52,505 nt of DNA from JACPLA01 sp035291905 (GTDB lineage: Bacteria; Bacteroidota; Ignavibacteria; UBA10030). The notes below the pieces were generated by a model. The model was not told the origin of the DNA. It did not search any database and saw only the letters and a list, made by a program, of their open reading frames with translations. The stretch spans positions 1-52,505 of the forward strand of contig DATDRF010000099.1 in assembly GCA_035291905.1 (NCBI GenBank). Direction: 5' to 3'. Below, one piece after another: positions 42,282-50,188 of the stretch. Position numbers and translations under genes: made by a program. Position 1 is the stretch's first letter, and every line of letters starts with the position of its first letter.

Positions 42282-43538
42282 ATGGAAACAGCGACCCACG
42301 ATATTCCACGCAAGACCAGGATCTTGCAGGCGTTGGAAGATCAGCATACTTCAGTGTCGTTTACCGATCCGCTGGAGAATGACCTCATTCTCAACATGGG
42401 ACCGCAGCACCCCGCAACGCACGGAGTGCTCAGGCTTCTCGTGCGGCTCGACGGAGAAACGGTCATTGCCTGCGTACCGGAAATAGGTTACCTGCACCGG
42501 GGGTATGAGAAGCTTGCAGAGAGCTGCACCTACCATGAGTTCATTCCGCATACTGACCGGCTTGACTACCTTTCACCCCTCGCGAACAATGTCGCGTATG
42601 TGCTCGCGGTAGAGAAGCTCCTCGGCATTGAGGCTCCGCCCCGTGCCCAATACCTCCGCACCATGATCGCCGAGCTCGCCCGAATCTCGTCGCATCTGAT
42701 GATGATGGGATCGATCGGGATGGATGTCGGCGCGTTGACCGTGTGGATGTGGACCTTCAGGGAGAGGGAGAAACTCTACGACATTTTCGAGAACCTCGTC
42801 GGTCACCGCTTCACGACGAGCTACACTCGCATCGGCGGTCTCGTGCATGACATGACCCCGGAAGCGGAAGCAATGATCCGGAAGTTCATTGAGAAGTTCC
42901 CGGAAAATCTCGAAGAATCCGAAAAGCTGATCAACAAGAACAGAATCTTCATTGAACGAACGGACGGTGTCGGTGTTATCTCGAGGGAAGAGGCGATCGA
43001 CATGGGTGTGACGGGCCCGTGTCTCAGGGCTTGCGGGGTCAACCAGGATCTTCGAAGGACGAACCCGTATCTCGTGTACAACAAGCTCGATTTTGACGTT
43101 GCGGTATTTGACGGCGGCGACTCTCTTGCGCGCTACTACGTTCGATTACAGGAGATGAAAGAGAGCCAAAAGGTGGTGGTTCAGCTCCTCGATAAGATGC
43201 CGAAGGGGGAGATCCATGCCTTCAAGCCGAAGAAAGTGCTCCCGAAGAAGGAACGCGTGTACACGAAGATGGAAGAGCTGATCCATGATTTCATGATTGT
43301 GAATTTCGGTGTCGATCCGCCGGTCGGTGAAGTGTACTCCGCCGTGGAAGCATCGAAAGGGGAGCTGGGATTCTATTTCTACAGCAACGGCGACGGGCAT
43401 CCCTGGCGAATGAAGATTCGATCTCCGTCTTTTGTCAATATCCAGGCATTGCCGATGATGCTGCGGAAGGCGATGATATCAGACGTTGTTGCCATTATTG
43501 GCAGTCTCGACCCGGTAATGGGTGAGGCCGACAAATAG
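42282..43538 (+). CDS. nuoD: NADH-quinone oxidoreductase subunit D
   Basis: This 418-residue 49-kDa-type subunit lines the quinone cavity. Motifs are MGPQHPATHGVLRLLVRLDGE with the quinone-contact His, IGYLHRGYEKLAE, TDRLDYLSPLANN and SPSFVNIQALPMML. Family relatives are [NiFe] hydrogenase large subunits, but the nickel-binding cysteines are absent, as expected. Confidence 0.97.
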   Translation: METATHDIPRKTRILQALEDQHTSVSFTDPLENDLILNMGPQHPATHGVLRLLVRLDGETVIACVPEIGYLHRGYEKLAESCTYHEFIPHTDRLDYLSPLANNVAYVLAVEKLLGIEAPPRAQYLRTMIAELARISSHLMMMGSIGMDVGALTVWMWTFREREKLYDIFENLVGHRFTTSYTRIGGLVHDMTPEAEAMIRKFIEKFPENLEESEKLINKNRIFIERTDGVGVISREEAIDMGVTGPCLRACGVNQDLRRTNPYLVYNKLDFDVAVFDGGDSLARYYVRLQEMKESQKVVVQLLDKMPKGEIHAFKPKKVLPKKERVYTKMEELIHDFMIVNFGVDPPVGEVYSAVEASKGELGFYFYSNGDGHPWRMKIRSPSFVNIQALPMMLRKAMISDVVAIIGSLDPVMGEADK

Positions 43539-43566
43539 CAGTACTCTAACGATTTCAGATCATCCT

Positions 43567-44037
43567 ATGTTCTCTCCGGAAAATCTCAAGCGCGTTGAAG
43601 ACCTTCGCCAGCATTACCCCCACTCGCAGGCGCTTGTGCTCCCCGTGCTTTGGCTGGCGCAGGAACAATTCGGCAGCATTTCCACTGAAACCATGAGATA
43701 CGTTGCCGACCTGCTCAGAGTCCCCTTCAGCCACATCCTCGGCGTTGTGACGTTCTACACGATGTTCCATCAGAAGCCGACAGGGAAACACCACATTGAG
43801 GTCTGCACCAATATTTCCTGCATGCTTCGCGGTTCCGGCATTCTCCTGCAGTATCTCGAACAGAAGCTGGGGATCAAGGCGGGAGAGACGACTGCAGACG
43901 GGAAATGGACCATCTCCGAGGTGGAATGCATGGGTGCGTGCGGAGGAGCGCCGATGTGCGCGGTGGGAGAGGATTACCACGAGAATCTGACAACGGAAAA
44001 ACTGGACCGGGTTCTGGCCGGGCTGGAGAAGCACTAA
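43567..44037 (+). CDS. nuoE: NADH-quinone oxidoreductase subunit E
   Basis: NuoE (24-kDa type) holds a [2Fe-2S] cluster beside FMN. The 156 residues contain the ligands in CTNISCMLRG and CMGACGGAPMC, the C-x4-C and C-x3-C arrangement. The ATG at 43567 gives a normal N-terminus; an in-frame GTG at 43522 would overlap nuoD. The stop shares a base with the nuoF start (TAATG). Confidence 0.94.
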   Translation: MFSPENLKRVEDLRQHYPHSQALVLPVLWLAQEQFGSISTETMRYVADLLRVPFSHILGVVTFYTMFHQKPTGKHHIEVCTNISCMLRGSGILLQYLEQKLGIKAGETTADGKWTISEVECMGACGGAPMCAVGEDYHENLTTEKLDRVLAGLEKH

Positions 44038-45305
44038 TGGAAAAACTCCTTCTTCCCGACACGAAAGACCTCCACAAGGTCGACGTTTACGAGGCACACG
44101 GAGGATACAAGGCGTTCCGCAAAGCTTTGGGAATGAAGCCTGAAGAGGTGACTGACGAAGTGAAGAAGTCCGGACTCCGGGGGAGAGGCGGCGCGTGTTT
44201 TCCCACAGGCTTGAAGTGGACCTTCATGCCGAAGCAGACGACGAAGCCCAAGTACCTTTGTGTGAATGGAGATGAATCCGAACCCGGAACATTCAAAGAC
44301 AGGCAGATCTTTGAGTTTAATCCGCATCTATTGATTGAAGGGACATTGATTGCCTGTTATGCAATGGGCATCACGACGGCGTATATCTACGTCAGAGGTG
44401 AGTACGGGAAGTGGATTCGGATGCTGGAGAGGGCCCTGGCGGATGCGTACCAGCGTGGCCTCGCGGGAAGAAACATTCTTGGAACGGGATTCTCGACGAA
44501 GATCGTTGTTCACAAAGGAGCGGGGGCGTACATTTGCGGTGAAGAGTCGGCACTGATGAACTCAATCGAAGGAGAACGCGGATATCCGCGTGTGAAGCCA
44601 CCTTTTCCTGCACAATACGGGCTCTGGGGTTGTCCGACCACCATCAACAATGTCGAAACGATCAGCAATGTCCCGTGGATCATCACAAACGGATGGGAAT
44701 GGTTTTCGAAGATCGGTTCTCCGAAACATCCCGGGCCGATCCTTGTAGGAGTGAGCGGTCACGTGAACAAGCCGGGTGTCTACGAAATGCCCACCGGTGT
44801 GCCGTTGCTTGAGATCATTCACAAGTACGCCGGGGGAGTGCCGGGGAACAAGGGCATCAAGGCCGTTATCCCGGGCGGCTCGTCGACCCCGGTTCTTCGC
44901 GGTGAACAGCTCGAGGGAGTCTGCATGGATGCAGATTCCATGAAAGCAGCCGGCTCGGCGGTCGGTACAGCCGGATTGATTGTGATGGATGAAGACACAG
45001 ACCTCATCGCTGTACTGGCCCGCATTGCAGAGTTCTACCATCATGAGTCATGCGGTCAATGCACTCCGTGCCGTGAAGGAACGGGGTGGTTGGAGAAGAT
45101 CCTTAAGAGATTCCAGAGCGGTCAAGGGAAGCAGACCGATATCGATATGCTGATGGACATAGCGAATAATATTGAGGGGAATACGATCTGTGCGTTGGGA
45201 GATGCGGCTGCCTGGCCCGTACAATCGATGATTCGTCGTTTTCGGGATGAGTTTGAGAAACGAGTGAAGCTACAGCGGATCCCTGCCGAGGAAGAGGCTG
45301 CCTGA
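44037..45305 (+). CDS. nuoF: NADH-quinone oxidoreductase subunit F
   Basis: NuoF (51-kDa type) binds NADH and FMN and the first [4Fe-4S] cluster. The 422 residues have GLRGRGGACFPTGLKW and GAGAYICGEESALMNSIEG for nucleotide binding. ESCGQCTPCREGT together with TICALGD supplies the four Cys ligands. A strong terminator follows, so subunits G-N must be encoded elsewhere. Confidence 0.96.
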   Translation: MEKLLLPDTKDLHKVDVYEAHGGYKAFRKALGMKPEEVTDEVKKSGLRGRGGACFPTGLKWTFMPKQTTKPKYLCVNGDESEPGTFKDRQIFEFNPHLLIEGTLIACYAMGITTAYIYVRGEYGKWIRMLERALADAYQRGLAGRNILGTGFSTKIVVHKGAGAYICGEESALMNSIEGERGYPRVKPPFPAQYGLWGCPTTINNVETISNVPWIITNGWEWFSKIGSPKHPGPILVGVSGHVNKPGVYEMPTGVPLLEIIHKYAGGVPGNKGIKAVIPGGSSTPVLRGEQLEGVCMDADSMKAAGSAVGTAGLIVMDEDTDLIAVLARIAEFYHHESCGQCTPCREGTGWLEKILKRFQSGQGKQTDIDMLMDIANNIEGNTICALGDAAAWPVQSMIRRFRDEFEKRVKLQRIPAEEEAA

Positions 45306-45326
45306 ACGACAGAACTTTCGGTATCG

Positions 45327-45375
45327 AAACTCGTATAAGTCATGACCTTATACGAGTTTTTTTGTTTTTTCCTTG
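45327..45375 (+). terminator. Strong terminator after nuoF
   Basis: A perfect 13-bp stem (AAACTCGTATAAG/CTTATACGAGTTT) with a seven-base loop is followed by a long T-rich run. It starts 21 bases after the nuoF stop and ends the operon. Confidence 0.93.
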
Positions 45376-45451
45376 AGGAAAAAGGAACAAGAGGAAGCGC
45401 TCAGGCGTCTAATTGAACGAATCGGAACAAAAGTCGGAAAAGGCCTCAGGC

Positions 45452-46036
45452 ATGCTCGCGCAAGCAGCGGATAACTCCGCGGTTCATAAGAGCGATGAGG
45501 TTCTCATCACCCTGTTTCAGACCGGAGAGCGTGATGTCTTTCGTCTTCTTGTCGAACGATACCAGGAGCGGGTGAGGAACATCATCTATTCGATCTTCCA
45601 TGAGCAAGCGATCATTGATGATCTTGCTCAGGAGGTCTTTTTGAAGGCGTACCAGGCGTTGCCGCGGTTTCGATTCGAATCCTCCTTCTACACGTGGCTC
45701 TACCGAATCACCGTGAACAAAAGCCGGGACGAGCTCAGGAAGAGAAAAGTCCGGCGGTACTTTACGTTGCAGCCGTTGGACGAATCGGCAGAGAAAGAGA
45801 TTGCGGGAAAGTCGGAATCACAGGGGCTTAAGGAGGATGCTCAGGAGCTTATCACGGAAGGGTTGAAGAAGATCCCCGACAAATTCCGTCTTCCCATTGT
45901 TCTAAAGGACATCGAAGGAATGACATACGAAGAAATTGCGGAAGTCATGCAGTGCGAAATCGGTACGGTGAAATCCCGTCTCTCGCGCGGCCGGGCCATG
46001 CTTCGCAGCGCCCTCAAACCGTTGCTGGAGGACTAA
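45452..46036 (+). CDS. ECF-type RNA polymerase sigma factor
   Basis: The 194 residues have region 2 (IDDLAQEVFLKAYQALPRF, SFYTWLYRITVNKSRDELRK) and region 4 (GMTYEEIAEVMQCEIGTVKSRLSRGR) typical of RpoE/SigW-like ECF factors. The in-frame TTG at 45413 directly follows a stop codon and would add 13 residues; the ATG at 45452 is preferred but not certain. The likely cognate anti-sigma gene follows after three bases. Its target genes and its own autoregulated promoter could not be picked out. Confidence 0.92.
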   Translation: MLAQAADNSAVHKSDEVLITLFQTGERDVFRLLVERYQERVRNIIYSIFHEQAIIDDLAQEVFLKAYQALPRFRFESSFYTWLYRITVNKSRDELRKRKVRRYFTLQPLDESAEKEIAGKSESQGLKEDAQELITEGLKKIPDKFRLPIVLKDIEGMTYEEIAEVMQCEIGTVKSRLSRGRAMLRSALKPLLED

Positions 46037-46039
46037 ACC

Positions 46040-47488
46040 ATGAAAACTTATTCAGCGAAGGAATTGTCTCATCTGCTCTCTGAATACCTCGATGGAACAA
46101 TGGAGGCGCGGGAGCAGGCAGACCTCGAAGAGTATCTGGCAGCTCATCCGGAAGCGCAAAAAGAGCTTCGGGACCTGCGGCAAGTCAAGCACCTCCTTGC
46201 CGCCGGAAAACGCCTCCCTCCGGATCCGTTCTTCTGGTCAAGGCTTTCTGCCCACATGGAGTCCGATGCCGAGGAGGAGCAGAATCTTCTGCCGTTTCCC
46301 AGGAAGTATATCCCCCTGGCCAGCGCCATGGCGATCCTGGCCTTCGTTGCCGTCGGTGTGACGATTGTTCTTCAGCGGGAACCCATTCTTGAGTATCTGT
46401 CAAGGCAATCACAAGCGGTCAAGGAAGCATACGAAAGCAGTATTCTCAAGGGTTCTGTTCTTCCGCTCTTTGCCAATATTGACAACGACAAGGTGCTCCA
46501 ATACGCGCTTTTTGGGACCCTTGCTCTCGATGACAAGTCTGAAACAGCTTTGAGGGTTGACGAGCAAAGCGAGCAGGTCCATATCGAAGTGGGAATGACT
46601 GCCGACCGCCTTCCGCCTTCTGTTACCGTGAGGGATCTGTATCAGGAAGTTCTGCCGACAACGGAACAGAGGAAAAGGATCGACGCGGTCCTGGATGAAG
46701 CCAAGGCACGGATCGCCAAAGGGGCTTTTTACGCGGAAAACAACGCTCTTGCCGTCGATCCCGAACTTGCCAAGTTGAATCGTGTTGTGCTTTCCAATAT
46801 CGCCGCCGTCCTGGCTCCCGTTCAGCGCAAGCTTCTCGATCGTTTTCTGGTCAAGACGAATGCGTCGTACGCACTTGCTGAAGAGAAAATCCCCTCTTCA
46901 CCGGAGCCGAGGCATGTCCCCGAGGTATTCCGGGAACCGGGAGCCCAACATGAATTCGTCGTCATGACAGAAGATTCCACGATCGTGACACGATTGACCC
47001 TCAATATTGACAGCCTTATTCAATCCAGGATGTTTGAAGCACCCGTCGTTGCATCGGAGCTGCCGGCGCGCCTTCAACACCTCATGAAAGCCCGGCACGA
47101 ACGAACAGCGGTCGGAAGCGTGAGGCCGCCCAGGACCCCGATGCCTCCCTTGCGCACATCAGGTGAGGAGGACTTCTTCAAAGTGGAAATAGCCCCCCGC
47201 ATCTACTCCGAGATGGAGTCAATGAGAGTCTGGGTCACCCCGCGACTAAAGAAGGAGAAGATGTTTCGATTCGAATTCAGGATGGAGGGGGGCGGCACGA
47301 GGGTTGAATCGTCCGATGGCTTCGAATTCGACGTCAGGGATATGGATTCGCTCATGCGCGTCCTCACCGAGGAACAACTGAAACACAAAGAACAGTTCAG
47401 AAAGGCAGATTCCCTGTTCCGCTCGAGGGTGAAAGTCTATTCGCCGCAAAAGCGCGTAACGGTTGAAGACACAACACGGCAGAATTGA
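46040..47488 (+). CDS. Anti-sigma factor with Spy/CpxP-like extracytoplasmic region
   Basis: The 482-residue protein starts three bases after the ECF sigma gene. The N-terminal 60 residues (LSHLLSEYLDGTMEAREQADLEEYLAAHPE) look like an anti-sigma domain but lack the HxxxCxxC zinc motif of ZAS proteins. One membrane helix lies at about 91-111. The outer part holds LPTTEQRKRID (205-215) and VLAPVQRKLLDRFL (257-270), spaced like the paired LTxxQ motifs of Spy/CpxP. A charged C-terminal region follows. I infer envelope-stress sensing; a plain anti-sigma of unknown sensor is the fallback. Confidence 0.7.
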   Translation: MKTYSAKELSHLLSEYLDGTMEAREQADLEEYLAAHPEAQKELRDLRQVKHLLAAGKRLPPDPFFWSRLSAHMESDAEEEQNLLPFPRKYIPLASAMAILAFVAVGVTIVLQREPILEYLSRQSQAVKEAYESSILKGSVLPLFANIDNDKVLQYALFGTLALDDKSETALRVDEQSEQVHIEVGMTADRLPPSVTVRDLYQEVLPTTEQRKRIDAVLDEAKARIAKGAFYAENNALAVDPELAKLNRVVLSNIAAVLAPVQRKLLDRFLVKTNASYALAEEKIPSSPEPRHVPEVFREPGAQHEFVVMTEDSTIVTRLTLNIDSLIQSRMFEAPVVASELPARLQHLMKARHERTAVGSVRPPRTPMPPLRTSGEEDFFKVEIAPRIYSEMESMRVWVTPRLKKEKMFRFEFRMEGGGTRVESSDGFEFDVRDMDSLMRVLTEEQLKHKEQFRKADSLFRSRVKVYSPQKRVTVEDTTRQN

Positions 47489-47511
47489 TTCTCTTTTTTA
47501 TTCTTCAAAAG

Positions 47512-47556
47512 AAACCCGCCCAGGTTCGATGAACTCACCATGCGGCGGGTTTTTTG
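47512..47556 (+). terminator. Terminator after the sigma/anti-sigma pair
   Basis: A 9-bp stem AAACCCGCC/GGCGGGTTT encloses a loop that itself can form a small GTTC/GAAC hairpin, followed by six Ts. It begins 23 bases after the anti-sigma stop. Confidence 0.85.
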
Positions 47557-47581
47557 TTGTCGCTGAATCGTCGGCTCTCCG

Positions 47582-47647
47582 GAAAATTGGGTAGTGTCTC
47601 AATTTGGTTGTAGTCTATGTTTGAAATTGAGACACTACCGAAAATTG
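47582..47647. mobile_element. 50-bp miniature inverted-repeat element with 8-bp target duplication
   Basis: GGTAGTGTCTCAATTT (47590-47605) and its exact reverse complement (47624-47639) enclose an 18-base core. The direct repeat GAAAATTG flanks the element on both sides (47582-47589 and 47640-47647) with no gap. Perfect 16-bp ends plus an 8-bp direct repeat are the signature of a transposition event. No transposase is present, so this is a MITE-like or internally deleted element. The right flanking repeat supplies the first bases of the dut -35 box. Confidence 0.7.
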
Positions 47648-47673
47648 ATTTTGGCCGCTTCCTTCTCTATATT
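47645..47673 (+). promoter_or_regulatory. Candidate promoter of dut
   Basis: TTGATT, a 17-base spacer and TATATT lie 35 bases before the dut start. The TTG of the -35 belongs to the right-hand copy of the GAAAATTG duplication, so the promoter abuts the miniature element. Confidence 0.55.
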
Positions 47674-47708
47674 AGCCGAAACCATTCCTTCAACAGACCC
47701 TCGTCAAC

Positions 47709-48179
47709 GTGCCCGATCACATCAAAGTGAGAATCGCCAGAGTAGGGGATGACACGCTCGATATCCCGCTCCCCCAGTACTCCACGCAGGGTTCTGCCGG
47801 AATGGATTTGTGTGCAGCAGTGTCGGGTGAGATGGCGATTGATCCGGGCGAGACAGTGCTCGTTCCGACAGGTATACGGATCGAGCTGCCCATGGGGTTT
47901 GAGGCACAGGTGAGGCCTCGCAGCGGCCTGGCAATCAAGCACGGCGTCGGAATTTTGAATTCTCCGGGGACCATCGACTCGGACTATCGTGGCGAGATCA
48001 GAGTCATTTTGACGAATTTCAGCAAGAACAAGTTTGTGGTCAGGCGGGGGGATCGCATTGCCCAGATGATAGTTTCCTCGTATGCCCGCGTCGATTGGGA
48101 ACTTGTTCAGGTCCTTGAAGATTCGCAAAGAGGCGAAGGGGGATTCGGACACACAGGAATCGGATTGAAAAATGGCTAA
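47709..48179 (+). CDS. dut: dUTP pyrophosphatase
   Basis: Dut hydrolyses dUTP to dUMP, keeping uracil out of DNA and feeding dTMP synthesis. The 156 residues have all five trimeric dUTPase motifs: GSAGMDL, PRSGLAIKHGV, GTIDSDYRGEI, RRGDRIAQMIV and RGEGGFGHTG. The start is GTG at 47709. The gene overlaps the permease downstream by eight bases. Confidence 0.96.
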   Translation: MPDHIKVRIARVGDDTLDIPLPQYSTQGSAGMDLCAAVSGEMAIDPGETVLVPTGIRIELPMGFEAQVRPRSGLAIKHGVGILNSPGTIDSDYRGEIRVILTNFSKNKFVVRRGDRIAQMIVSSYARVDWELVQVLEDSQRGEGGFGHTGIGLKNG

Positions 48180-49467
48180 GGCGCGCCGGTCAAAACAGAA
48201 GCTGTTTCATCCTGAAGCAAAAGGGGAGAGTTGGGATTCCCTTTTCCAATCGTTCGGGCGAATTGAGATCGTGCTGCTCGTGGGCGGCGTGCTGCTTCTC
48301 CTTGTGCTGATCTACACCATCCAGGCGATCATTTCTCCTTTTGTGGTTCTGGGCGCAATTCTCTTTCTGCTCTTTCCGCTGCGGCGCTACGCACTTGCGC
48401 GGAATCTCATGTGGCTCAGTCTCATTCTTTTCGGACTCTGGTTTGTCCACACCGTTTCAAGCATCCTTGCTCCGTTCATTCTCTCGCTCGTTATCGCCTA
48501 TTTGTTGAACCCGATCGTTTCGAAGCTTGAGGGGTGGAGAATCCCGCGGTGGCTTTCTTCTCTTCTCATGATTCTGCTTGTCGTAACCGTTGTGATCCTC
48601 GTTCTGTTCTTTGTGCTCCCCATTGCCGTTGCGCAGTTTGAAGCCCTGCTCGAGGCGCTTTCGGGGATCTTTACGCAGTTCCGCGATTGGATATGGTCAA
48701 CCCGGATGATGACCTTCCTTGAGCGGTACGGCGTCTCCGCGGAGGAACTGAAAACGACACTGAGCAGGGAATTTGCCCCAAGGTTTGAAGACATTTTGCG
48801 GAATCTCCTCCAGGGAATGTTGCTTGTGATGAGCAGCTTGTCACGGGTGGCAACCCAGATATTCTATGTCTTCATGGTCCCGTTCCTCACGTTCTATGTG
48901 CTCACCGATTTTCCGAAGATCAGCCACCGCTTTATGATGTTGATCCCTAGCCGGCGAAGAGCCAGGATGGGGGAATATCTGACGCGTGCCGACGAAGTGA
49001 TCGGTCGGTACCTTCGCGGAGCGCTCCTCGTCGCTTTTCTTCAGGGGATCATGGTGACCCTGCTCTTTTCATTGTTCGGAATCAAGTATGCCCTCTTGCT
49101 TGGGATTACCGCCGCCATCCTCGATCTTGTTCCGTACTTCGGACTCATTATCACAATGGCGGTGGGGGCGATCGTGGCTGCCTTCAGTGATCCGCCCACA
49201 GCGCCGAAAGTTATTTCCGCAATCTTCTCGATCGGCATTCTTCATCTGCTCGAGGTGACCCTCTTGTCTCCGCGCATCGTCGGGTCGAAAGTGGGTTTGC
49301 ATCCGCTGCTGATTATCTTCTCGCTTCTCGTCTTTGCCTACTTCTTCGGATTCATCGGCCTGTTGATTGCCGTTCCTTGCAGCGCCCTTATCATCCTTGG
49401 TGTGCGTGAATGGGAGGCGAGCCGCCGCGGAATCCCCCTCAATCAGTATCATTCCGCATCGGAGTAA
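48172..49467 (+). CDS. AI-2E family transporter (second copy)
   Basis: A 431-residue membrane protein of the AI-2E/PerM family with the conserved 'FGIKYALLLGITAAILDLVPYFGLIITMAVGAIVA' region and 'SPRIVGSKVGLHPLLIIFSLLVFAYFFGFIGLL'. Compared with the copy at 29626, it has an extra polar N-terminus of about 35 residues and two additional helices. The substrate is unknown. It overlaps dut, and its stop is one base from the rsmI-like start. Confidence 0.88.
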   Translation: MAKARRSKQKLFHPEAKGESWDSLFQSFGRIEIVLLVGGVLLLLVLIYTIQAIISPFVVLGAILFLLFPLRRYALARNLMWLSLILFGLWFVHTVSSILAPFILSLVIAYLLNPIVSKLEGWRIPRWLSSLLMILLVVTVVILVLFFVLPIAVAQFEALLEALSGIFTQFRDWIWSTRMMTFLERYGVSAEELKTTLSREFAPRFEDILRNLLQGMLLVMSSLSRVATQIFYVFMVPFLTFYVLTDFPKISHRFMMLIPSRRRARMGEYLTRADEVIGRYLRGALLVAFLQGIMVTLLFSLFGIKYALLLGITAAILDLVPYFGLIITMAVGAIVAAFSDPPTAPKVISAIFSIGILHLLEVTLLSPRIVGSKVGLHPLLIIFSLLVFAYFFGFIGLLIAVPCSALIILGVREWEASRRGIPLNQYHSASE

Positions 49468-49468
49468 C

Positions 49469-50149
49469 ATGCCCGGTACTCTGTACCTCGTAGCCACCCC
49501 TATCGGGAACCTCGAGGACATCAGCTATCGTGCTGTGCGCATCCTCAAGGAAGCCGACGTTGTGGTGTACGAAGAACGACGCGAGGGATCGAACCTTCTT
49601 CGACATTTTGGCATCGGGAACAAGTTCGTCGAGAGCCTCAACGAACACAATGAAGCGGCATCAAGCGGGATCATCCTGGAGAAGCTCAAAGAGGGAAAAT
49701 CGGTTGCTCTCATTTCCGATGCAGGTACTCCCGTTTTTGCCGACCCGGGTTTCATTCTTGTACAGAAGGCAATACGCGAGGGGATCCGCATCGTTCCGAT
49801 ACCCGGGGCATCCTCGATTCTCCCGGCGCTGATCGTCTCCGGATTTTCCATCGATCGTTTTCTTTTCTACGGATTTCTCTCGCCAAAACGGAATCGCCGG
49901 ATCGTGGAGCTTGAACAGTTGAAGAAGGAAACCCGAACAATTGTGTTCATGGATACTCCGTACCGGCTGGTCCAGCTGGTGCGTGACATATCGGACGTTA
50001 TGGGTTCACAACGGCGGATGTGTGTCGCATTCGATTTGACGCTTCCTACAGAAGAGATCTTTCGCGGTGGGGCAGGGGAACTCTACCAGCAATTCCTGAA
50101 GTCCGGAAAGAAGGGGGAATTCGTTGCGGTTCTTGAGGCAGCCGGATAG
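49469..50149 (+). CDS. rsmI: RsmI-like tetrapyrrole-methylase-fold methyltransferase, variant
   Basis: The N-terminus GTLYLVATPIGNLEDISYRAV, ISDAGTPVFADPG and VPIPGASSILPAL match RsmI, which 2'-O-methylates C1402 of 16S rRNA using SAM. Two things differ. The usual EDTR-type segment reads YEERREGSNLLRHFGI, and at 226 residues the C-terminal small domain of full-length RsmI (about 280) is missing. The ATG follows the permease stop by one base. It may be a diverged RsmI or a related methyltransferase with another target. Confidence 0.8.
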   Translation: MPGTLYLVATPIGNLEDISYRAVRILKEADVVVYEERREGSNLLRHFGIGNKFVESLNEHNEAASSGIILEKLKEGKSVALISDAGTPVFADPGFILVQKAIREGIRIVPIPGASSILPALIVSGFSIDRFLFYGFLSPKRNRRIVELEQLKKETRTIVFMDTPYRLVQLVRDISDVMGSQRRMCVAFDLTLPTEEIFRGGAGELYQQFLKSGKKGEFVAVLEAAG

Positions 50150-50152
50150 CAT

Positions 50153-50180
50153 CGGCCCGGCGGATCACCGGGCCGGTTTA
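50153..50180 (+). terminator. GC-rich hairpin after rsmI
   Basis: A perfect 8-bp stem CGGCCCGG/CCGGGCCG with a seven-base loop follows the stop by three bases. Only GTTTACG comes after it, so the T-run is poor. It lies in the 39-base gap between convergent genes. Confidence 0.5.
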
Positions 50181-50188
50181 CGATTTCA

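Noticed and set aside
47590..47639. Intrinsic terminator
   Set aside because: The 16-bp stem is not followed by a T-run on either strand, and a good terminator already lies at 47512-47556; the flanking 8-bp direct repeat points to an insertion.
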